DNA of 64,000 nucleotides from UBA5066 sp046331465. Lineage in GTDB: Bacteria > Acidobacteriota > Thermoanaerobaculia > UBA5066. The stretch is taken from the NCBI GenBank assembly GCA_046331465.1, contig JAXLQV010000002.1, forward strand, positions 620,001 through 684,000, given 5' to 3'. Position numbers and translations under genes: made by a program. The notes beneath the pieces are model-generated. The model ran no database searches. It saw only the letters and a program-made list of their open reading frames with translations, and was not told where the DNA came from. This document shows, piece after piece, positions 38,331 to 45,721 of the stretch (its first letter is position 1; every line of letters starts with the position of its first letter).

Positions 38331-38756
38331 TCAGGCCGCGCCGTCGAGCCAGGCGACGAGCTGCGCCGCCGGGACGAGCCCCGGCTGCTGGACGACGACG
38401 CTCCCCCCGGAGAGGACGACGAAGTTCGGGATCGACTGCACGCGGTAGCGGGCCGCGAGGTCCGGCCAGGCCTCGGTGTCGACCTTGAGGACGACGGCCC
38501 GTCCCGCCGTCTCCGCGGCGGCGCGGGCCACCTCGGGCGCGGCCCGCTTGCAGGGAGCGCACCAGCCGGCCCAGAAGTCGACGAGGACGGGAACCGGCGC
38601 GGATCCGACGACTTCCTCGAAGAGCTCCGGGTCGGCGTCGAGCGGCTCCGCGGGGGGAGGCAGCTCGGTCCGGCACTTCCCGCACCGCGTGCGGGCGACG
38701 ACGTGCCTCGCGGCGACGCGGTTCTTCTGGAGGCAGGCCGGGCAGGTGCGGATCAC
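38331..38756 (-). CDS. trxC: Thioredoxin with N-terminal zinc ribbon (Trx2 type)
   Basis: 141 residues from GTG 38756. Residues 1-32 form a zinc ribbon with two CxxC pairs (CPAC at 5-8 and CGKC at 25-28), and the rest is a thioredoxin domain with the active site FWAGWCAPCKRAAPEVA and the cis-Pro region QSIPNFVVLSGG. This arrangement is that of E. coli Trx2, a cytoplasmic disulfide reductase used in oxidative stress. A TACAAT box ends 6 bases before the GTG. Confidence 0.93.
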   Translation of the reverse strand: MIRTCPACLQKNRVAARHVVARTRCGKCRTELPPPAEPLDADPELFEEVVGSAPVPVLVDFWAGWCAPCKRAAPEVARAAAETAGRAVVLKVDTEAWPDLAARYRVQSIPNFVVLSGGSVVVQQPGLVPAAQLVAWLDGAA

Positions 38757-38762
38757 GCCACG

Positions 38763-38768
38763 ATTGTA
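38763..38768 (-). promoter_or_regulatory. -10 box (TACAAT) giving a leaderless trxC mRNA
   Basis: On the minus strand TACAAT (38768-38763) is followed by 6 bases and the GTG at 38756. A TGAACG hexamer 17 bases upstream is a fair -35. Confidence 0.6.
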
Positions 38769-38788
38769 GGAGCCCGGGCCGAAGACGT

Positions 38789-39475
38789 TCAGCGGACGGG
38801 GACGACGATCCCGGCGAGCCCCAGGGCGCCGAGCGTGTCCCGCGCGGCCTCAGCCGCCGCGCGCGAGAGGTAGGGGCCGAATTTCACCCGAGTCAGCCCC
38901 CGGTACGCCTCGACCCACGGGCTCGGGTAGCTTGCGGCGAGGCGCTCGCGGAGCTTCGCGGCGTTCTCCTCGCTCGCGAAGGCGCCGGCCTGCACCGCCC
39001 ACGAGGCGGCGGGCCCGCCGTCCGGCGCGTCGTTCCCGGAGGGGGTCCGCTTCCCCGAGCCGAGCGAGACGACGGCAAGGGTGACCGGGACGACCCCGTC
39101 GGCGACGGCGTCGATCTCCGCGGCCGCGGCGCGGGAGAGGTCGACGATCCGGCCCGCGACGAACGGGCCGCGGTCGTTGACCTTCACCCGGACCGTCTTG
39201 CCGTTCTTCTCGTTCGTCACGTCGACGACCGTGCCGAGCGGGAGCGTCCGGTGGGCAGCGGAGACGCGACCGGGATCGAAGGTCTCGCCGCTCGCGGTCG
39301 GGAGGCCGGCGAACTCGGCTCCGTACCAGGAGGCGAGTCCCCGCTCGGCCCCCCCGGTCGGGGCCTCGGGGGCGGTCGTCGCCGGGGGGCGCGAGGAGCA
39401 GGCGGGGACGAGCGCGGCCGCGAGGAGGGCGAGCCCGGCGCGGAGCGCGGGAGCCCGTCGTCCGCCGCGCCTCAG
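38789..39475 (-). CDS. rlpA: RlpA-like septal lipoprotein with SPOR domain, CTG start
   Basis: 228 residues. Parts in order: a basic n-region and lipoprotein signal ending LVPACSS; a double-psi beta-barrel RlpA domain (ERGLASWYGAEFAGLPTASGE, AAHRTLPLGTVVDVTNEKNG, VKVNDRGPFVAGRIVDLSRAAA) which is a lytic transglycosylase in other species; and a C-terminal SPOR domain (about 155-228) that binds denuded glycan at the septum. No ATG, GTG or TTG exists in frame between the purB stop and the RlpA domain, nor for over 100 bases upstream. The only NTG is the CTG at 39475, which overlaps the purB stop (CTGA) and has GGAGGTGA 5-7 bases before it. Confidence 0.9.
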   Translation of the reverse strand: MRRGGRRAPALRAGLALLAAALVPACSSRPPATTAPEAPTGGAERGLASWYGAEFAGLPTASGETFDPGRVSAAHRTLPLGTVVDVTNEKNGKTVRVKVNDRGPFVAGRIVDLSRAAAAEIDAVADGVVPVTLAVVSLGSGKRTPSGNDAPDGGPAASWAVQAGAFASEENAAKLRERLAASYPSPWVEAYRGLTRVKFGPYLSRAAAEAARDTLGALGLAGIVVPVR

Positions 39476-40914
39476 ACCTTCACCTCCACGGCGGCGCCGG
39501 AGAGGGCGTCCGCGTGCGCGGCGAGGAGCGGGTCGACCTCGGCGGCGAGGAACTCCTCGACCTGCTCGGGCGCGCGCCCGACGAAGGCCTTCGGGTCGGC
39601 GACGGCGGCGACCTCTTCGCGCGTGAGGCGGAAGGCCGGGTCGGCGGCGATCCGGTCGAGGAGGTCGTTCTCGCCCCCTTCGGACTTCAGGCGGTCGCCC
39701 GCGGCCTGGGCGAGGACGCGGATCCTCTCGTGGAGCTCCTGCCGGTCGCCCCCCTTCTTCGCGGCGGCCATCAGGACGTTCTCGGTGGCGAGGAACGGGA
39801 GCTCCTCGGCGAGCCTCCGCCGGATGACGGCCGGGTGGACGACGAGGCCGGTGACGACCGCCTCCCAGAGGACGAGGAGGGCGTCCGCGGCGAGGAACGA
39901 CTCGCCGAGGGCGAGGCGCCGGTTCGCGGAGTCGTCGAGCGTCCGCTCGAGCCACTGCGTCGCGTGCGTCCAGCCGCCGTTCTCGGCGGTCGTCAGGATC
40001 CAGCGCGCGAGCGCGTTCATCCGCTCGCACTTCATCGGGTTCCGCTTGTAGGGCATCGCCGAGGAGCCGACCTGCTTCGCCCCGAACGGCTCCTCGACCT
40101 CCTTCATGTGCTGGAGGAGACGGAGGTCGTGCGCGAACTTCGACGCCGAGGCGGCGAGGCCGGAGAGGGCGGAGAGGACGAGCGCGTCCTGCTTGCGCGT
40201 GTAGGTCTGGCCGGAGATCAGGAGGCGGTTCGGGAAGCCGGCCTTCGCGGCGACCTTCCGGTCGAGGAGGTCGGCCTTCGCGGCGTCGCCGCCGAAGAGG
40301 GCGACGAACGACGCCTGCGTCCCGGTCGCCCCCTTGCAGCCGAGGAAGCGGAGCTCGGCGCCCCGGCGCGAGAGCTCGTGGAGGTCGAGGACGAGGTCCT
40401 GGATCCAGAGGCAGGCGCGCTTGCCGACCGTCGTCGGCTGGGCGGCCTGGAAGTGCGTGTAGCCGACGCAGGCGAGGTCCTTCCGCTCGCGCGCGAAGGC
40501 CGCGAGCCGCGCGACGACGCGGACGGTGCGGCGCTCGAGCAGCGAGAGCGCGTCGCGCAGGACGAGGAGGTCGGCGTTGTCGCCGACGAAGGCCGACGTC
40601 GCGCCGAGGTGGAGGAAGGGGCGCGCCTCGGGCGCGGCGTCGCCGAGGGCGTGGATCTGCGCCATGACGTCGTGCTTCGTCTCGCGCTCGTACCGCTCGG
40701 CCGCGGCGAGCTCGCCGTCCGTCGGGACGAGGCGGGCGCGGAGCGCGTCGAGCGCCGCGTCGGGGATCGCGAGGCCGAGCTCCTGCTCCGCCTCCGCGAG
40801 CCAGAGCCACAGCTTCCGCCACGTCGCGAACTTGTGCCGCGCCGAGAAGAGCGCGGACATCTCGGTCGAGGCGTAGCGCCCCGTCAGGGGATTCTCCCAG
40901 GCGTCCGCGCTCAA
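39472..40914 (-). CDS. purB: Adenylosuccinate lyase
   Basis: 480 residues from TTG 40914. It acts twice in purine synthesis (SAICAR and adenylosuccinate cleavage). Lyase signatures: NPLTGRYASTEM at the N-terminus, HLGATSAFVGDNAD, VGYTHFQAAQPTTVGKRACLW and the signature GSSAMPYKRNPMKCERMNAL. The longer C-terminal domain matches the type found in PurB of several Gram-negatives and eukaryotes. The TTG start overlaps the stop of the upstream zinc-ribbon gene (TTGA). Confidence 0.95.
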   Translation of the reverse strand: MSADAWENPLTGRYASTEMSALFSARHKFATWRKLWLWLAEAEQELGLAIPDAALDALRARLVPTDGELAAAERYERETKHDVMAQIHALGDAAPEARPFLHLGATSAFVGDNADLLVLRDALSLLERRTVRVVARLAAFARERKDLACVGYTHFQAAQPTTVGKRACLWIQDLVLDLHELSRRGAELRFLGCKGATGTQASFVALFGGDAAKADLLDRKVAAKAGFPNRLLISGQTYTRKQDALVLSALSGLAASASKFAHDLRLLQHMKEVEEPFGAKQVGSSAMPYKRNPMKCERMNALARWILTTAENGGWTHATQWLERTLDDSANRRLALGESFLAADALLVLWEAVVTGLVVHPAVIRRRLAEELPFLATENVLMAAAKKGGDRQELHERIRVLAQAAGDRLKSEGGENDLLDRIAADPAFRLTREEVAAVADPKAFVGRAPEQVEEFLAAEVDPLLAAHADALSGAAVEVKV

Positions 40915-41081
40915 CCGTGGTCCTCGATGTCCTCGACCTCGGGCAGCCGGAAGTCCTTCGCCTCGTCGGCGCCGCAGAGGGCGCAGAAGGCGTTCGCGAC
41001 GTTCCCCTTCCGGTCCAGCTCGAAGGAGTAGCAGGGCGTGTCGCAGTTGTTGCAGATGATGAACTCGACTTCCTCGCTCAT
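40911..41081 (-). CDS. 56-residue zinc-ribbon protein, unknown function
   Basis: 56 residues from ATG 41081 with CGGAGACGAAG upstream. It starts MSEEVEFIICNNCDTPCYSF and has two cysteine pairs (C10/C13 plus C17, and C33/C36 in CALC) separated by about 20 residues, the layout of a small rubredoxin-like zinc ribbon, with an acidic tail (EVEDIEDHG). Its stop overlaps the purB TTG, so the two are co-translated. No function is known. It lies too close to purB to be an accident of the frame. Confidence 0.75.
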   Translation of the reverse strand: MSEEVEFIICNNCDTPCYSFELDRKGNVANAFCALCGADEAKDFRLPEVEDIEDHG

Positions 41082-41129
41082 CTTCGTCTCCGCTTGTTAT
41101 TCTCCCGCGGCCGCCTCGGGGGTTCCACC

Positions 41130-42413
41130 ATGCCGATCGCCATCCACTCCGAAATCGGACGGCTCCGGACCGTCGTCGTCCACCAGCCGGGCCGCGAGAT
41201 CGACCGGATGACACCGGGGATGATGCAGGATCTCCTGTTCGACGACATCCTGCACGGGGCGAGGGCCCGCGAGGAGCACCGGCGGTTCCAGCAGGTCCTC
41301 CGCCTCTTCGCCGAGGTGCTCGACGTCCAGGACCTCCTCGAAGAGGTCCTCGCCGACCCGGGCCGCCGCTCCGCCGTCCTGGAGGGGCTCTCGGCCACCC
41401 TGCGATTCCCTCCCGCCGTCGCCGACCGGCTTTCCGCCCTCGACGCCGACGCGCTCGCCGCCGCGCTCATCGAGGGGCTCGAGCAGCCGCACCCCGAGAT
41501 CACCGGCTCCATCGACTCCCTCTTCCTCCTCCCGCCCGTCCCGAACTACTTCTTCCAGCGCGACCCGGTGATCCCGGTCGGCGACCGCCTCGTCCGAGGG
41601 TCGATGGCGACGCCGGCCCGGCTCCGCGAGCCGCTCGTCTCGGGCGCGGTCTTCGAGCACCACCCGCGCTTCGCCCGCCCCGACGGGATCTTCTGGTTCC
41701 ACGAGTTCCGGGCCGCCTGGGGGAAGAACGTCTCCTACGCGCGGATGCGCCCGCACATCGAGGGAGGCGACGTCCTCGTCCTCCGGGAGGACCTCCTCGC
41801 GATCGGCTACTCGGAGCGGACCGAGGAGACGACGATCGAGCGCCTCTCGGAGGCGCTGAAGGCGGCGGGCTCCGAGGTGCGACAGATCATCGTGGTCGCG
41901 ATCCCGCACGAGCGCTCGTTCATGCACCTCGACACGATCTTCACGCAGGTCTCCGAGGGGGAGTGCCTCTGCTACGCGCCGATGATCGCCGCGGGGGGGG
42001 CCGAGGAGGCCGACGTCTACTCCGTCGACCTCGCGCACGACGAGATCACCTGGACGCCCGAGACCGACTTCCTCTCGGCCCTGAAGAAGCGGGGCCTCGA
42101 CCTCGAGCCGATCCCGTGCGGCGGGAGGGACCCGATCGACGAGCAGCGCGAGCAGTGGACCGACGGGGCGAACGCCTTCGCCGTGGCGCCGGGGATCATC
42201 GTCTGCTACGACCGGAACGAGAGGACGGCCGACGAGCTCGACCGCCACGGGTACGAGGTCGTCCGCGACGAGGACCTCCTCCTCGGGCGGCGCGAGGTCG
42301 ACCCGAGGGGCGGGAAGAAGTACGCGATCCAGCTCTCGACGACCGAGCTCGCGCGCGCCCGCGGCGGACCGCGCTGCATGACGATGCCCCTCGTGAGGGA
42401 GCGGCTCCGCTGA
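41130..42413 (+). CDS. arcA: Arginine deiminase
   Basis: 427 residues from ATG 41130. It converts arginine to citrulline and ammonia. The five-bladed guanidino-modifying fold is recognisable: VVVHQPGREIDRMTPGMM at the N-terminus, FFQRDPV (usually FTRD), RPHIEGGDVLVL, HERSFMHLDTIFTQV with the catalytic His and Asp, and the C-terminal GGPRCMTMPLVRERL with the catalytic Cys. arcB and arcC are not in the window, so the rest of the ATP-yielding pathway is elsewhere or absent. The gene is divergent from the zinc-ribbon/purB operon. Confidence 0.93.
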   Translation: MPIAIHSEIGRLRTVVVHQPGREIDRMTPGMMQDLLFDDILHGARAREEHRRFQQVLRLFAEVLDVQDLLEEVLADPGRRSAVLEGLSATLRFPPAVADRLSALDADALAAALIEGLEQPHPEITGSIDSLFLLPPVPNYFFQRDPVIPVGDRLVRGSMATPARLREPLVSGAVFEHHPRFARPDGIFWFHEFRAAWGKNVSYARMRPHIEGGDVLVLREDLLAIGYSERTEETTIERLSEALKAAGSEVRQIIVVAIPHERSFMHLDTIFTQVSEGECLCYAPMIAAGGAEEADVYSVDLAHDEITWTPETDFLSALKKRGLDLEPIPCGGRDPIDEQREQWTDGANAFAVAPGIIVCYDRNERTADELDRHGYEVVRDEDLLLGRREVDPRGGKKYAIQLSTTELARARGGPRCMTMPLVRERLR

Positions 42414-43384
42414 CGCGGCGCACCCCCCTTCGCGCGGGAGTGGCCCTCCTCGCCGCCACGCTGGCCGCCTGCGGCGGCGGGCAGGCGCCGGCCCCGGCGG
42501 CGGCGCCGAAGGAGGCCGGGGCGGGCTTCGTCTCCCTCTCCCGGGTCCCCGTCCACGCAGAGCCGAAGGCGTCGGCGGCGGTCGTCGCCCTCCTCGCGCG
42601 GGGATCGGAGCTGAAGCTCCTCGAGTCCGACGGGGCCTTCACGCACGTGGAGGCGAAGGGCACGCCGTCCGGCTGGGTCGAGGCGGGGTCGTTCGAGACC
42701 GCGGCGGAGAAGGAGGCGCGCGAGCGGCGGACCGAGGCCGTCTCGGCCTTCCCGACGATCCCCGGCCGGATCGTCGCCCCGTGCCCCGTCTACCTCGCCC
42801 CCGACTTCGGGTCGGCGCGATGGGGCGAGCTCGAGGACGGCGACCCGGTGGACGTCGTCCTCGCCGAGCACGACTTCCTCGGGGTGAAGCTCCTCGGGAT
42901 CCCGCTCGCGTTCGTCCCCGCGCACGCCGTCCGCTTCCTCGCGCCGGCCACGCCGACGCCCGCGGCCCCGGAGCCGGCCGCCGCGGCGCCCGTCCCCGGC
43001 CCGGCACCCGCCCGGAGCGGCGAGGCCCCGGCGCCGCCCGCGGGGAGCGTGCGGCCCGCGCCGGAGCCCGAGCCGGCCTCTCCCGAGCCGTACGCGGCCC
43101 TCCCGTTCGGAGCGGAGCCGCCGGTCCTGAAGACGCGGGTCGAGCCGCAGTACCCCGCGGCGGCGCGGAAGGCTGGGGTCACCGGCGAGGTCGTCCTCCA
43201 GGTCGTCGTCGAGCGGGACGGGACGATCGGGAGCGTCTTCGCGACGCAGGAAGCGCCGATGGGCCTCACCGAGGCCGCCACGGACGCCGTCCGAAGGTGG
43301 GTCTACGCTCCGGCCCGGCTGGAGGGGCGCCCCATCGCCGTCGTCAAGACCGTCCGCGTCCGCTTCGCGCTTCCGGCCCCGTGA
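42410..43384 (+). CDS. SH3b-TonB lipoprotein, CTG start
   Basis: 324 residues from CTG 42410. The CTG overlaps the arcA stop (CTGA), with GAGGGA 9 bases upstream, and yields a proper lipoprotein signal (MTRRTPLRAGVALLAATLAACGGG); an internal GTG at 42440 would leave a signal with no basic n-region. The mature part has an SH3b-type domain (about 40-110, VPVHAEPKASAAVVALL), a second SH3-like stretch, a Pro/Ala-rich linker (about 180-235) and a complete TonB C-terminal domain (PQYPAAARKAGVTGEVVLQVVV ... RRWVYAPARLEGRPI). TonB normally spans the inner membrane; a lipid-anchored form is unusual. Confidence 0.85.
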   Translation: MTRRTPLRAGVALLAATLAACGGGQAPAPAAAPKEAGAGFVSLSRVPVHAEPKASAAVVALLARGSELKLLESDGAFTHVEAKGTPSGWVEAGSFETAAEKEARERRTEAVSAFPTIPGRIVAPCPVYLAPDFGSARWGELEDGDPVDVVLAEHDFLGVKLLGIPLAFVPAHAVRFLAPATPTPAAPEPAAAAPVPGPAPARSGEAPAPPAGSVRPAPEPEPASPEPYAALPFGAEPPVLKTRVEPQYPAAARKAGVTGEVVLQVVVERDGTIGSVFATQEAPMGLTEAATDAVRRWVYAPARLEGRPIAVVKTVRVRFALPAP

Positions 43385-43408
43385 GACGGGGGAGGCGCCC
43401 CGGACCCC

Positions 43409-43414
43409 TATAAT
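43409..43414 (+). promoter_or_regulatory. Perfect -10 box (TATAAT) for the cyclase gene
   Basis: TATAAT ends 15 bases before the ATG at 43430. No Shine-Dalgarno sequence lies between, and the leader would be about 9 bases. The -35 is weak. Confidence 0.6.
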
Positions 43415-43429
43415 CGCCGTCCAACCCTC

Positions 43430-45070
43430 ATGTACGAGCTCGTCTACGAGGTCGAGGGGCGACCCCAGCGTTACCGGCTGAGCGGACCGGAGGTCTTCCT
43501 CGGCAGGTCGAGCGAGAACGAGGTCGTCCTCAATGACTTCTCCGTCTCGCGCCGGCACGCGGTCATCCGGCAGGAGAAGGACCGCTGGGTCATCGTCGAC
43601 CAGAACTCGACGAACGGGGTGAAGGTCAACGGGCGCTTCGTCGCCTCCTCGCCGATCGCTCCCGGGGACGTCCTGACCGTCGGCACCTTCACGCTCACCG
43701 TCCGCGAGGAGGCGCCGGCCGTCCGCCCGAAGCCTCCCGTGAGGGCGGTCGGCGACTCGTCGTCGACGTTCGTCCGCTCGATCGCCGACTTCAACCGCGA
43801 CTTCCACCTCGAGGAGTACGTCCCGGAGGTGGAGGAGGCCGATCCCCTCACGCAGTCGGGCAAGCGGTCGACCTCGGCCGTTGCCCGGAGCAAGATCTTC
43901 GAGATCCTCGTCCAGGTCGCCAAGACCCTCATCCTCGCCCGCGAGGTCCAGGAGATCCTCGGGCGGGTCGTCGACCTCCTCTTCGAGCACCTCCCCGTGG
44001 ACCGCGTCGTCGTCGTCCTCGTCGGCGACGACCAGCGGCTCGTCCCGATGCTCGCGCGGCAGCGGGGGAAGGAGTCCGGCGACGCGGGGGAGATCTTCTC
44101 CCACACGATCGTCGAGTCGGTCATCCAGAACCGCGTCGCGGTCCTGACGTCCGACGCCCTCGCGGACGGCCGCTTCGAGGCGGGGCAGTCGATCCGGATC
44201 CAGCAGATCCGCTCGGCGATGTGCGTGCCGCTCTGGAACCAGGACCGGGTCATCGGCGCGCTCCACGTCGACACGCCGCTCCGGGCCGGCAGCTTCACCG
44301 CCGACGACCTCGACCTCCTGACCGCCCTCGGGAACTTCGCCGCCGTGGCCATCGAGCGGGCGCGGCTGCAGCGGCGGATCGAGAAGGAGGAGCGGATCCG
44401 AGAGCGCCTCTCGCGCTACCACTCGCCCGGGGTCGTCGAGGAGATCGCCTCCGACGCGAGCGGCGTGATCGACCGGGTGCGGACGCGGAACGTCTCCGTC
44501 TTCTTCGCCGACATCGTCGGCTTCACGAGCGCGGCCGAGGGGATGGACCCGGAGTCGCTCTCGCGGTTCCTCTCGACGTTCTTCACCTACGCGGCGGACG
44601 CGATCTTCGCGGAGGGGGGGACGCTCGACAAGTTCATCGGCGACGCGGTGATGGCCTTCTTCGGCGCGCCGATCGTCCAGCCCGACCACGCGCGGAGGGC
44701 CGTCTCGGCCGCCTCCAAGCTCGTCGAGAACGTCAAGGCCTGGAACCTCGAGAGGGTCGCGCGCGGGGAGCCCCCGGTGGGCGTGCGTATCGGAGTGAAC
44801 ACGGGGAACGCCGTCGTCGGCGACATCGGGTCGGAGCAGCGCGTCGACTACACCGTCCTCGGCAACACCGTGAACGTCGCGGCGCGGATCGAGGAGTACG
44901 TTGCCGGCCCGAACGAGGTCGCCGTCGGCGAGGAAACCGCCCGGCTGACGGCGGACGACTTCGCCTACGAGCCGCTCGGCGACGTGAGGCTCAAGGGGCT
45001 CTCGCGCGGCCTCCCGTGCTACCGGGTGAAGCTCGACGCGCGCGGCGTTCCGCTCCCCGCCCCGCGCTGA
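43430..45070 (+). CDS. FHA-GAF-class III adenylate/guanylate cyclase
   Basis: 546 residues. Residues 1-95 are an FHA phosphothreonine-binding domain (FLGRSSENEVVLNDFSVSRRHAVI, STNGVKVNG). Residues about 165-320 are a GAF sensor domain. Residues about 350-530 are a class III cyclase catalytic domain: SVFFADIVGFTSAAEG with the first metal Asp, TLDKFIGDAVMAFFGAP with the base-specifying Lys and second Asp, and VDYTVLGNTVNVAARIEEY with the transition-state Asn-Arg pair. Lys in DKFIGD favours ATP. It is soluble. It would make cAMP in response to kinase signalling through FHA and a ligand bound by GAF. It abuts rdgB. Confidence 0.92.
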   Translation: MYELVYEVEGRPQRYRLSGPEVFLGRSSENEVVLNDFSVSRRHAVIRQEKDRWVIVDQNSTNGVKVNGRFVASSPIAPGDVLTVGTFTLTVREEAPAVRPKPPVRAVGDSSSTFVRSIADFNRDFHLEEYVPEVEEADPLTQSGKRSTSAVARSKIFEILVQVAKTLILAREVQEILGRVVDLLFEHLPVDRVVVVLVGDDQRLVPMLARQRGKESGDAGEIFSHTIVESVIQNRVAVLTSDALADGRFEAGQSIRIQQIRSAMCVPLWNQDRVIGALHVDTPLRAGSFTADDLDLLTALGNFAAVAIERARLQRRIEKEERIRERLSRYHSPGVVEEIASDASGVIDRVRTRNVSVFFADIVGFTSAAEGMDPESLSRFLSTFFTYAADAIFAEGGTLDKFIGDAVMAFFGAPIVQPDHARRAVSAASKLVENVKAWNLERVARGEPPVGVRIGVNTGNAVVGDIGSEQRVDYTVLGNTVNVAARIEEYVAGPNEVAVGEETARLTADDFAYEPLGDVRLKGLSRGLPCYRVKLDARGVPLPAPR

Positions 45071-45634
45071 ATGCGGCCGCCCCTCGAGAGTCTGGTCTTC
45101 CTCACCTCGAACGCGGGGAAGGCGCGCGAGGCGGCGGCGCTCCTCGGGCGCCCCGTCTCGGCCCGCGGACTCGACCTGCCGGAGATCCAGTCCCTCGACT
45201 TCGCCGAGGTCGTGGTCGCCAAGGCGCTCGCCGGCGCGGCGCGCCTCGGCCTCCCGGTCCTCGTCGAGGACTCCGGCCTCGCCCTCCCGGCCTGGAAGGG
45301 CTACCCGGGGCCGCTCACGAAGTTCGCCGTCGGCGCCGTGGGGGAGGCGGGCTTCGCGCGCCTCGCCCACGCCTGGGGCGACCCGCGCGCCGAGGCCGTC
45401 TCGACGCTCGGCCTCGCCTGGCCGGGCGCGGCCGAGGAGGACGTCGTCGTCGCGGCGGGACGGGTCGCGGGGTCCCTCGCTCCGGAGCCGCGCGGAGCCA
45501 ACGGCTTCGGCTGGGACGTGATCTTCGTCCCCGGGGGGGAGACCCGGACGTTCGCGGAGATGAGCGCGGAGGAGAAGAACTCCCGCTCGCACCGGGCGAA
45601 GGCCTTCGCCGAGCTCCGCCGCCTGCTCGCCTGA
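45071..45634 (+). CDS. rdgB: dITP/XTP pyrophosphatase (RdgB/HAM1)
   Basis: 187 residues from an ATG right after the cyclase stop. It removes deaminated purine triphosphates from the nucleotide pool. Conserved parts are VFLTSNAGKAREAAALL (SNxxK substrate site), VLVEDSGLALPAW with the catalytic Asp, GFGWDVIFVP (usually FGYDPIF) and NSRSHRAKAF at the end. The first ten residues are shorter than in E. coli, and the enzyme core is complete. No ribosome-binding site is present; coupling to the upstream stop is likely. Confidence 0.9.
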   Translation: MRPPLESLVFLTSNAGKAREAAALLGRPVSARGLDLPEIQSLDFAEVVVAKALAGAARLGLPVLVEDSGLALPAWKGYPGPLTKFAVGAVGEAGFARLAHAWGDPRAEAVSTLGLAWPGAAEEDVVVAAGRVAGSLAPEPRGANGFGWDVIFVPGGETRTFAEMSAEEKNSRSHRAKAFAELRRLLA

Positions 45635-45649
45635 GCCGGAGGACACCGC

Positions 45650-45721
45650 GGGGTCTGGTCTACGTTCTACACTCTGCGTGCCGGTCGGGTCGGCTATAGT
45701 AGAAAATCAAGACCTGACCCC
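45650..45721. mobile_element. Short REP/MITE-like inverted-repeat element
   Basis: Imperfect terminal inverted repeats bound a 72-bp unit: 45650-45670 (GGGGTCTGGTCTACGTTCTAC) reads as the reverse complement of 45699-45721 with a few mismatches. The ends GGGGTC...GACCCC resemble those of repeats spread by REP-associated tyrosine transposases; that resemblance is from memory and not tested. It sits between the ends of rdgB and coaE and supplies the coaE stop codon. No transposase is encoded. Confidence 0.6.
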
